Shown here: one piece after another, positions 1 through 6,173 of the stretch | Numbering within the stretch: the first letter of the stretch is position 1 | How the letters are laid out: the number at the start of each line of letters is the position of its first letter | DNA from: DASREM01 sp035652095 | GTDB lineage: Bacteria; Acidobacteriota; Terriglobia; Terriglobales; Acidobacteriaceae | Length of the DNA: 26,299 nucleotides | NCBI GenBank assembly: GCA_035652095.1 | Contig: DASREM010000037.1 | Span: 1-26,299, forward strand | Direction: 5' to 3' | Made by a program: the position numbers and the translations under genes | Notes under the pieces: model-generated | What the model saw: the letters and a program-made list of their open reading frames with translations, nothing else | Told to the model about the DNA's origin: nothing | The model's database searches: none

Positions 1-1
1 A

Positions 2-652
2 ATCCTGTTTGGCCTGATTGCCTGCGGATCGTTAGGGTTCGCGATCTACGTTCGTATCCAGCCCCCTACGATCATCCGAGTCGACAAGGATGGAGACGCG
101 ACGGTAGTGGGCGCACGAACCGCAGCCGATTCCGCGTCGAAGCTTGAATTGATGCTATCGGCGCCAGCGGCAACAGGCAGTGCGGCGTCGGACTCCACAG
201 CTCCCACGGATCTCGAAGGAAAGGCCGCGCTACGGCGATTTCTCCAACACTACTTGTCGTACACGCCCGATTCCGTCACCCGTAACTTTGCCGAGTCCCT
301 CAACATGATGACCGGCAACCTGCGCAAGCTGACCATGGACAAGCTGCGGGACGACGACACCATCGGGAAGATCCAGCAGGACCAGATCATTTCGGACTTC
401 CGCATTCGATCCATCGAACGATCCAAAGATGCACCCTGGACTTACGTGGTGTTTGGCGTGAAGGAAGTTCACAGAATCAAGAACGGAACCGAGGTGACCG
501 ACCGAATCGTTGGCCAGTACAACCTACGCCTGATGGAAGAGCGGCGTACGGAGCTGAACCCAAGCGGACTGCTCGTTGCCGAATATTCCGAGCAACAAAT
601 GGTCGGTGAACGCGACAACAATCTTCTGCAACGAAGTGAGCTGGATAAGTGA
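2..652 (+). CDS. VirB8/TraE-like type IV secretion protein (5' end outside window)
   Basis: The frame is already open at base 2 and runs to TGA at 650-652, so the true start lies upstream. The visible part begins with the end of a membrane helix (ILFGLIACGSLGFAIYV), then a linker, then a soluble domain of about 140 residues. That domain contains ALRRFLQHYLSYTPDSVTRN and a mixed alpha/beta region ending near NNLLQRSELDK. One N-terminal helix followed by a periplasmic NTF2-like domain is the VirB8/TraE plan, an assembly factor of the conjugative channel that contacts VirB9 and VirB10. The VirB9-like and TraD-like genes downstream support this. The family call rests on architecture and context. 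VirB8 proteins diverge strongly, so the TraE versus VirB8 name is open. Confidence 0.7.
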   Translation: MLFGLIACGSLGFAIYVRIQPPTIIRVDKDGDATVVGARTAADSASKLELMLSAPAATGSAASDSTAPTDLEGKAALRRFLQHYLSYTPDSVTRNFAESLNMMTGNLRKLTMDKLRDDDTIGKIQQDQIISDFRIRSIERSKDAPWTYVVFGVKEVHRIKNGTEVTDRIVGQYNLRLMEERRTELNPSGLLVAEYSEQQMVGERDNNLLQRSELDK

Positions 653-770
653 ACGTCTTCTCTCACGCCCGGATTGAAGGGGGCAAGAGGACGGCCGGCC
701 AGGGGCAACCTGGCGCGATAACGGACGGCAGCCCGGGAAAGCGGAGCTGCAATGGACGGAGAAGATCAAG

Positions 771-1097
771 ATGGCAACCATGATTGCAACTCCACCCGAT
801 GCGAAAACGAGCCAGATGGCAAGCCATCCGACCGGCAGGGGGGCCCGACGGGCACGCCCCGCGGAAGAAGAGGAAATCGTGGCAGGAGCGCGTTTCTTCT
901 TGCCCAAGTCAGGCGCCAACGGCCACGCTCCGGAATTAGGCCGGGAGTTGCCGAACGAGGGCGAGGCCCGGGTCGAGGCGCTGAAGTTGGGTGTGACCTA
1001 TTACAGCGTGCAAGAGTGGCGCCCTGTTGCAGACTTTGCCGGGAAGAATCCCGAGCTGAAACGCGAGGCAGTCCCGAGAAAGGGAACGACAACGTGA
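771..1097 (+). CDS. Small conserved-looking hypothetical protein
   Basis: This is a 108-residue protein with ATG at 771, preceded by GGAGAAGATCAAG, which gives a usable ribosome binding site. The first 60 residues are rich in Ala, Arg, Gly and Glu and look disordered. The last 45 (ALKLGVTYYSVQEWRPVADF...) look folded, with alternating hydrophobic and charged positions. No signal peptide, membrane segment or cysteine pattern is visible, and I do not recognise a family. A plus-strand frame at 752-1183 overlaps it, but its product is a run of Gly, Arg and Asp without hydrophobic pattern, so I prefer this one. Its place between VirB8-like and small membrane genes suggests a role in the transfer block, but that is inference. 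Confidence 0.5.
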   Translation: MATMIATPPDAKTSQMASHPTGRGARRARPAEEEEIVAGARFFLPKSGANGHAPELGRELPNEGEARVEALKLGVTYYSVQEWRPVADFAGKNPELKREAVPRKGTTT

Positions 1098-1136
1098 CAA
1101 GCAGGATAGTCGGACTTCATGGCACACGGTTTCATC

Positions 1137-1181
1137 ACAGACGTTGGTCTGTAGTGAGCGATCCACAAGCTGATTGTGGAT
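1137..1181 (+). promoter_or_regulatory. Two tandem hairpins upstream of the 1309 gene
   Basis: The first hairpin has arms ACAGAC (1137-1142) and GTCTGT (1147-1152) around a GTTG loop. The second has arms ATCCACAA (1161-1168) and TTGTGGAT (1174-1181) around GCTGA. Both stems are perfect. There is no U-tract directly after them, so they are not classic intrinsic terminators. They lie 40-84 bases after the stop of the 771 gene and about 130 bases before the next start. The second stem also resembles two inverted partial DnaA boxes. RNA structure or a protein site are both possible. Confidence 0.45.
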
Positions 1182-1265
1182 GAGTGCTGGTCCGGTTCTT
1201 TCGCGAACTTGGCCGGAAACCTAAATGCGTTTCGACCAGGACAGCGAAGAGAGCCGCGCTAGCGC

Positions 1266-1301
1266 CCTCCTATCTGTTCTGGTTCCAGACAGAAAAGGAG
1301 G
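1266..1301 (+). promoter_or_regulatory. Hairpin burying the Shine-Dalgarno of the 1309 gene
   Basis: The 5' arm CCTCCT (1266-1271) pairs with AGGAGG (1296-1301), which is the Shine-Dalgarno of the ATG at 1309. The stem continues inward with TCTGT (1273-1277) against ACAGA (1289-1293) and CTGG against CCAG, with only small bulges. If it folds, the ribosome binding site is fully sequestered. A closely similar structure precedes the polymerase-like gene at 1776. Confidence 0.6.
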
Positions 1302-1308
1302 AAGAGAA

Positions 1309-1638
1309 ATGGTGAAGCAACGGTTCCTGACACACTTCAAGCCGTGGCTCTTCGCCGTGATTAAAGTCGTCGGGCTCATTGTTGGGTATCAACTCTTCGA
1401 TGAGACTCGCACGTACCTTCAATACGCACCCCTCAACAGCGTTGATGTTGTGGTGGCGGCAACAGTTGCTCTCCTCGCGATCGGCCTGCTCTGTGGGCTG
1501 TGGGCATGGGGAGAGTGGTGCTGGTTCAAACTGCGCAGTCTTCGGCGGTTTTGTAGCGAGCTGAAACAAGCTTTCAACAATCGCCGGCGTCCGCGAACAG
1601 TCAGAACCACACGATCCGTAGCGGGAACTATGGTCTAA
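1309..1638 (+). CDS. Small two-helix membrane protein
   Basis: I chose ATG at 1309 because AAGGAGG lies 8 bases upstream. An in-frame ATG at 1225 would add 28 residues that include the hairpin sequence and has no ribosome binding site. The 109-residue product starts MVKQRFLTHFKPW and has two membrane segments, roughly residues 13-30 (LFAVIKVVGLIVGYQLF) and 46-70 (VDVVVAATVALLAIGLLCGLWAW). A very basic tail follows (NNRRRPRTVRTTR). The topology suits a small inner-membrane component of the transfer apparatus, but I recognise no family. Translation is probably controlled by the hairpin over its ribosome binding site. Confidence 0.6.
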   Translation: MVKQRFLTHFKPWLFAVIKVVGLIVGYQLFDETRTYLQYAPLNSVDVVVAATVALLAIGLLCGLWAWGEWCWFKLRSLRRFCSELKQAFNNRRRPRTVRTTRSVAGTMV

Positions 1639-1668
1639 CAACAAACAACTCGTGCAGGCCTGGCGCTT

Positions 1669-1714
1669 CGCTGCTTGGCCGAAATCTTTTCACCGTTTTC
1701 GGCAATGGGCAGCG
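1669..1714 (+). promoter_or_regulatory. Long stem-loop upstream of the polymerase-like gene
   Basis: The outer stem is CGCTGC (1669-1674) with GCAGCG (1709-1714). The inner stem is GCCGAAA (1678-1684) with TTTCGGC (1697-1703), and the apical loop is 12 bases. The structure lies just after the stop of the 1309 gene and 21 bases before the Shine-Dalgarno hairpin of the 1776 gene. No U-tract follows. It could be a processing or stability element, or part of a two-stem riboregulator. Confidence 0.45.
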
Positions 1715-1734
1715 AGGAGACTGGCACGAGCCAC

Positions 1735-1768
1735 CTCCTTTTCTGTCCCTTGCCCGACAGATAAGGAG
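1735..1768 (+). promoter_or_regulatory. Hairpin burying the Shine-Dalgarno of the polymerase-like gene
   Basis: The arm 1735-1747 (CTCCTTTTCTGTC) is complementary to 1756-1768 (GACAGATAAGGAG) at 12 of 13 positions, with an 8-base loop. The 3' arm contains AAGGAG, the ribosome binding site of ATG 1776, with 7 bases of spacing. The motif order CTCCT, TCTGT, ACAGA, AGGAG also occurs in the hairpin at 1266-1301. The two genes may therefore share a translational control. Confidence 0.6.
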
Positions 1769-1775
1769 ATCCGAC

Positions 1776-4625
1776 ATGCCAAACGTTATGGAGTGCAACA
1801 CGATGCCGATCTTCGCGCTCGAACTTGATCGCGACGGTCATTTGTCGAAGAAAACCATGAAACTCGCCCAAGAAGAGCAGCTCACGAACACTCTATTGCA
1901 GGGATTCTATCCAGGTATCCGCGTGGCCACAGTTGATGTGCCCACGGAGCCCTTGGACGCCTGTGAGCAAGCGATCGTGGAGCAAGCTCTCACGCGGGTC
2001 GAGTTCGATGGGGTTCGTTACAGCTTGGTTGGAGCCAGTGGCAGTGCGAAGAAAGGAAAGTTCTACGCAGTCGAGGCGAAGTACGAGAAACGGCTGGCGG
2101 AGAGGTTCCACTTTTCACCGCAGGCGGCCATGACCTATTTCGGGATTCTGGTGTCCTCGTGCAAAGTGATGATCGAGGTGCCGGACTGCCGATTGTTGGT
2201 CGTGGAGGACCGTCAGCTTGGAACCAACGACTGCCGGGGATGGATCTCGGAGTCATTGTTCAAGAGGCTCCAGGCAAAGCACCGGGACGACCTTGTCGCT
2301 CAGGAAATGCGGAAGCTTTTGGCAAACCGGAAGCAACAGTGTCCATCTGAGCATGAAGATTGCCAACTGAACCGAGAAGAACAAGCGACACTCGCAGGGC
2401 ACGCACATTCGAAAATCGACCACAAGGTTCTGCGTGGCCATCGCTTCTACCAGTTTCGCTTGGCGTTCGACAAAGCGCAGGCGAAAGGCTCCTTCAAGAT
2501 CATGGCAGATGAGCTCGCCCGGAAACTCGAGGCCGACATCATCCTGCCGAAATCGTCGGTCAAACCCAAGTACCAAGGAGGAGTGCTACGGACGATTCGA
2601 TCGATTTTGGGCGACCGTCAAGCGCACTCTTTTCGCGGGCCTGTGTTGGTTGGGATCCGCGATGTCTCCTGTGATCTCGAATTCCAATCGAGCTACACAC
2701 TGGTGGAACACGCACCAGACGAGTCGATTGAGCTTGAGATCAAGCCATACGCTCTCAGGCAGATCGAGAGGCTGCGAAAGGCCTGGGAAGAGAACAACTT
2801 CACGGAACTCTTCGAACTGCTCGGCACGCAGGAAGCCCAGAGTGTGCTCGATGTCGGTGAACAACCAGATCCCGAGTACACCAGCAGCGAATACACCGTC
2901 GCCGATGGTGCGCTCGTTGCCGATGGCACGGGCTACATGCTCAAACATCCGTTCGTGAACCACCACCTGCAGAAAGTGCTTGCCCGATGGGCCTACCGCC
3001 TCTGCACCAGTGGCGGCTTTCGTCTTCCCGGCTTCGCGCTGGCAGACGACGGCTACCTGTTGCTTCATGACGGCGAAGTCTTCTGTGGTTCGGACTGGAT
3101 CCCGAAAGACCGTTGCATTGCTTCTGTTCCATCGCGCCACGGTCTGATCGTTCGCTATCCAATCCGCATGAAGGAGGATCTGCTGCCCTTCGAGAACCTA
3201 TCTGTCGACGAGGTGCTCAGCCTGTTAGCTGCGGATCTCGAAAAGCGCGGCTGCCGGATGTCAGACCAGCAAGCCGCGGCGGTGGTGGATCAGCAACTGC
3301 GACTGAAAGGCACGTTGACCTTGCATTCAGAAGCAGCTGCACGCAACGGCGGCGACTTCGACTTCGACCAGGTATGCGTGGTCGAAGGAGACAAGTTTCC
3401 GCGATTTGTCCAAGATCGGATCATGTACCAGGAACAGCACGCGGCCCAAAAGAACAAAGCTCCGAAGCCGCCGAGTCCCTGGTGGAACCTCCCACAGGTT
3501 GCGATGCAGGCACGAGGGAATCAGATCGGCTCAATCACCGACCTGAAGACTTCATGCCTGGCAAACGGAAGGGACGACCTGGCGCGGCAACTGGTGGACC
3601 AACTTCAGAACGCGCTCGACCAGTTGAAGCACGGCACCCAGCCCGACCAGGACGTCATTCGCAACGTCCGAAATGAAGTTAGCAAAGCGCCCTGGCTGAA
3701 GCTCAAGCAGAAGCAGCGCATCGCGGACATGGACGAGCATCTGCCCGTCACAGAACGCGACAAGATCGGAAAGTTGTATAACTTTCTGCGCAAAGAGCTT
3801 GGCCGGCACTTCTCAGACGCCGCGGTAGCGCCTCTCAGCGACTTCCGCGGGCTCATTGGAGGTGGAGAGTTCACTCCGGAAATCTTCGCGGAGTGCTCCA
3901 CGATCAACAAGTATTACGCCAACGTGGTGACTCAGATCCTGAGCCGGCGGAGGGAACTCTGGAACGAACTGGAAAAAGCGAATGCCGCAGTCGAGGCAAA
4001 GAAGGATGACGCCGAGGCTCGGAAAGAACTGTTGTTCCGGCGCAAGCAGGCTTCTGCCGCCTACTTGGCTTATGAGCAACGCTCAAAAGAAGAGCTGAGG
4101 GCCTTGATTGACCAAGTACGAATCTGGGCCCAAGGCAAGAATGGAACACGGTTGGCCTATCTGTCTGCCTTGCACGCAATCGTGTGTCGAGACAGACGGC
4201 CAGACCCGGAACACGAGTTTGTACCCGGAACGGGGTCGATTGTGTTCTACGCGTTCCCGCAGGAAGTCGTAGACCAAATAGCAGCACGAACTGGAGGCCG
4301 ACCCGTCATCGTGGAGATTCCCAGTCTCCGCGACGGTGAAGTGGAAATCGACCGTGAAGGGCGAATCTTCCTGGTCAGCCATTTCACCAACGGCGATGGT
4401 CAAGTGCACGAACGCCTGATCTTTCTGGCGCAAGTGACCAGGAAAGGTCAGGTCTTCCGCGAGCGGGACGCGCAGGGCTCGCCCATTGTTGTTGAGCGAG
4501 TTCGTCCGTTTCCCATCCAGCCCGGCCGGAGCGAGGTCCAGGACGGGATGGTCACATTTCCTGGATCCCAGCGGCGCCCTGAAGTCCCGAAGGGGAGAGT
4601 CGCGCTGCCGGGATCACCCAATTAA
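1776..4625 (+). CDS. RdRP-like (QDE-1/RDR type) two-barrel RNA polymerase homologue
   Basis: This 949-residue protein starts at ATG 1776, 7 bases after AAGGAG. I recognise the motif order of cellular RNA-dependent RNA polymerases (PF05183). Residues 81-114 resemble the FLAFSxSQLR...aaRmGxxFS block. DRQLGTNDCRGWIS (145-158) resembles DGIGTITP. Residues 223-264 hold a YQFRLAFDKAQAKG block followed by LPKSSVKP. A G-L-x-x-G-x-x-F block (HDGEVF) ends at 436. GLIVRYP (456-462) matches GxVxVxxxP. The catalytic metal motif is DFDFD (527-531) in context NGGDFDFDQV, close to SGGDLDGD and to NADFDGDQ of RNAP beta-prime. RGNQIGSI (580-587) matches NxxGxI, and ALDQLKHG (613-620) matches AVDFxKxG. A coiled-coil-like stretch lies near 730-790. 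The usual Gly of DxDGD is Phe here; all three Asp remain. Template (RNA or DNA) cannot be told. A YonO-like DNA-dependent enzyme is the alternative. Confidence 0.72.
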   Translation: MPNVMECNTMPIFALELDRDGHLSKKTMKLAQEEQLTNTLLQGFYPGIRVATVDVPTEPLDACEQAIVEQALTRVEFDGVRYSLVGASGSAKKGKFYAVEAKYEKRLAERFHFSPQAAMTYFGILVSSCKVMIEVPDCRLLVVEDRQLGTNDCRGWISESLFKRLQAKHRDDLVAQEMRKLLANRKQQCPSEHEDCQLNREEQATLAGHAHSKIDHKVLRGHRFYQFRLAFDKAQAKGSFKIMADELARKLEADIILPKSSVKPKYQGGVLRTIRSILGDRQAHSFRGPVLVGIRDVSCDLEFQSSYTLVEHAPDESIELEIKPYALRQIERLRKAWEENNFTELFELLGTQEAQSVLDVGEQPDPEYTSSEYTVADGALVADGTGYMLKHPFVNHHLQKVLARWAYRLCTSGGFRLPGFALADDGYLLLHDGEVFCGSDWIPKDRCIASVPSRHGLIVRYPIRMKEDLLPFENLSVDEVLSLLAADLEKRGCRMSDQQAAAVVDQQLRLKGTLTLHSEAAARNGGDFDFDQVCVVEGDKFPRFVQDRIMYQEQHAAQKNKAPKPPSPWWNLPQVAMQARGNQIGSITDLKTSCLANGRDDLARQLVDQLQNALDQLKHGTQPDQDVIRNVRNEVSKAPWLKLKQKQRIADMDEHLPVTERDKIGKLYNFLRKELGRHFSDAAVAPLSDFRGLIGGGEFTPEIFAECSTINKYYANVVTQILSRRRELWNELEKANAAVEAKKDDAEARKELLFRRKQASAAYLAYEQRSKEELRALIDQVRIWAQGKNGTRLAYLSALHAIVCRDRRPDPEHEFVPGTGSIVFYAFPQEVVDQIAARTGGRPVIVEIPSLRDGEVEIDREGRIFLVSHFTNGDGQVHERLIFLAQVTRKGQVFRERDAQGSPIVVERVRPFPIQPGRSEVQDGMVTFPGSQRRPEVPKGRVALPGSPN

Positions 4626-4634
4626 CACAACGGT

Positions 4635-4662
4635 CCAGGAGGTTCGCCTCGAAACCTCCTGG
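4635..4662 (+). terminator. Perfect 10-bp hairpin after the polymerase-like gene
   Basis: CCAGGAGGTT (4635-4644) pairs perfectly with AACCTCCTGG (4653-4662) around an 8-base loop. It begins 9 bases after the TAA. There is no immediate U-tract (TTTT comes 11 bases later), so as a terminator it is weak or partial. The 3' arm carries CCTCCT, which could instead pair with the real ribosome binding site AGGAGG at 4711-4716 of the next gene. A regulatory role is equally possible. Confidence 0.45.
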
Positions 4663-4722
4663 GCACAACCAATTTTGACCTGGTACGAGAAAGACAAACA
4701 AGACATCGTCAGGAGGAACCCC

Positions 4723-5565
4723 ATGAAACGGCTCTGCACCATCCTTATTATTGCGGTGCTGGTCACGACTACGATACCGGTACTTGGACAAAAGATTGAG
4801 CGCGAAACGAACGACGGCAGCCAGATTGTTCACCTCAAGACGGCCCTCAACCATCTGACTGTGATCGAGCTCCGCGATCCCGTCATTCAAGTCGCAACGG
4901 GCAGTCAATCCTTCAAAGTCGAGTGGAGGGAGAACAAAGTCTTTGTTCAGCCAACCGAGGCCGATGCTTCCACAAATCTATTCATTTGGACGGCGTCCCA
5001 GCGGCTGAACTACGAGCTTGAGCCGGCCGGCGCCGTCGCGTCGATGGACTTTGCGGTGGACCAGATTCCTCTCCAGGTCGCACAGCCCAAACCTGCAAGC
5101 GTTACGCCTCCACAACCATCGCCCACCGAAGTCCTCCTCGCAGGAAAACCGGTGAGGCTCGAGTCGGCGAAACCATCCAGGAAGCCGGTGGAGGTTGTCA
5201 TTCGTGACCTCTACGAGGGAGATGGCCGCGTGCTAGTTCGGTACGCTGTGCGGAATCGAGGCACGCATGTGTACGACGTTACAACGCCCAAGGTGTATGC
5301 GCTCACTGGAGCGCACTACCCACAATCCCTCTATAGCTTGGTGAACTCGCAATTGGGCGATCAGGAAGCTGCGCGCCTGAGGAGCAGACAAGAGACGCCC
5401 GTGCCGGTGCTCGAAGGCCATGTGCAATCTTCGCATCTCGCCCCCGGCCAGGAGTCTCTGGGCATCGTGGCGGTTCGCCTGCCGTCAAGCACGGAGCCAA
5501 CCGTGTTTCGTTTTCAATTCGCGAACGACGACCGCGAGCAGATAGCAGCGTTCCTAGTGCGATAG
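4723..5565 (+). CDS. VirB9/TrbG-like conjugative channel protein
   Basis: The start is ATG 4723, preceded by AGGAGG with 6 bases of spacing. The frame is open further upstream but without a comparable site. The 280-residue product has a clear signal peptide (MKRLCTILIIAVLVTTTIPVLG, cleavage near residue 22). An N-terminal beta domain follows, with VTxSQSFKVEW-like strands, VFVQPTEADASTNLFIWT and LNYEL. This is the VirB9/TrbG N-domain signature of the form VxPxxxxxxTNLxVxT. A proline-rich linker (PKPASVTPPQPSP) precedes a C-terminal beta domain with YEGDGRVLVRYAVRN. VirB9 proteins sit in the periplasm and outer-membrane ring of type IV secretion systems. The VirB8-like and TraD-like genes agree. 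The C-terminal half is less like textbook VirB9. Confidence 0.72.
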   Translation: MKRLCTILIIAVLVTTTIPVLGQKIERETNDGSQIVHLKTALNHLTVIELRDPVIQVATGSQSFKVEWRENKVFVQPTEADASTNLFIWTASQRLNYELEPAGAVASMDFAVDQIPLQVAQPKPASVTPPQPSPTEVLLAGKPVRLESAKPSRKPVEVVIRDLYEGDGRVLVRYAVRNRGTHVYDVTTPKVYALTGAHYPQSLYSLVNSQLGDQEAARLRSRQETPVPVLEGHVQSSHLAPGQESLGIVAVRLPSSTEPTVFRFQFANDDREQIAAFLVR

Positions 5566-5568
5566 GCC

Positions 5569-5793
5569 ATGGCAGAGCAACTGACAGTCAATCAAGTTCA
5601 CGCGATGCTTGAGCAACACCTGCGCAACCGCCCAGATCTAGGAGTCCAAAACGCCGTGGCAATGCGCGTCATGGGACCCAGGAATCCCTTTGACCCGGAA
5701 TCGATGCGAAAACCACAGCGGTGGTTTGTGCTCTTCTCGATTGCCTCTTTGGCCGCCATCGGAGCCTTTGTCTATTTCAACTTGTGGAACTAA
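5569..5793 (+). CDS. Small single-helix membrane protein
   Basis: The ATG at 5569 lies four bases after the stop of the VirB9-like gene, which suggests translational coupling. The 74-residue product has a soluble N-terminal part (LTVNQVHAMLEQHLRNRPDLG) and one C-terminal membrane helix (WFVLFSIASLAAIGAFVYF). I recognise no family. The position suggests a small accessory of the conjugation machinery. Its end overlaps the likely GTG start of the next gene at 5784. Confidence 0.6.
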   Translation: MAEQLTVNQVHAMLEQHLRNRPDLGVQNAVAMRVMGPRNPFDPESMRKPQRWFVLFSIASLAAIGAFVYFNLWN

Positions 5794-6173
5794 AGCTCAG
5801 ACAGAAAGTGCAAACCGTGCTGCGTAAACTTGAAGCCCTCACTTTCTTTTTGGCGATGATTCTGGCCGTCATCCTGGAAGGCGCCGTCGTCTATTGGCTG
5901 TTTGGACATTCGCTTGTACATGCCACTCCCGACGGCTCACTTAATGGGATGGGCGAATGGACTGGGTTCGCCTTGCCGCAGGGATGGTTGTTCGGAGCCC
6001 TTCTCGTACTCATCTATCGCGTTACTGCGATGTTGACTCCGCCGAGGTGCTGGACTGACAGCGAGTTGATGTTCAATCGGCGGGCCTTCGTGCGCTTGTG
6101 GTGCCTGGCAATGGCCCTGGTCGCGATGCAAGGCCTTCTGTTCCTCCTCGGCAACGTCTCGGCTGCGTCATGA
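5784..6173 (+). CDS. Three-helix membrane protein
   Basis: The frame is open from 5721, but GTG 5784 is a sensible start because it overlaps the stop of the previous gene. GTG 5808 is the alternative. The protein is about 129 residues. It has three hydrophobic segments: ALTFFLAMILAVILEGAVVYWLF, then GWLFGALLVLIYRV, then LWCLAMALVAMQGLLFLLG. Its TGA (6171-6173) overlaps the ATG of the coupling-protein gene (6170) in an ATGA junction. That tight coupling points to an inner-membrane partner of the coupling protein, much as small membrane proteins accompany TraD in other systems. No family is recognised. Confidence 0.55.
   Translation: MELKLRQKVQTVLRKLEALTFFLAMILAVILEGAVVYWLFGHSLVHATPDGSLNGMGEWTGFALPQGWLFGALLVLIYRVTAMLTPPRCWTDSELMFNRRAFVRLWCLAMALVAMQGLLFLLGNVSAAS

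Noticed and set aside
752..1183. 143-residue plus-strand frame overlapping the 771 gene
   Set aside because: Its product is a run of Gly, Arg, Asp and Asn without hydrophobic periodicity, and it has no clear ribosome binding site. The 771 frame fits better.
2586..3140. 184-residue minus-strand frame inside the polymerase-like gene
   Set aside because: The plus-strand gene there carries recognised motifs. The minus frame shows no domain and no upstream site.
1776..4625. The 949-residue protein as a T4SS structural component such as VirB4 or a relaxase
   Set aside because: There is no Walker A motif as in VirB4 and no HUH or Tyr relaxase motif. The DFDFD and flanking motifs match two-barrel polymerases instead.
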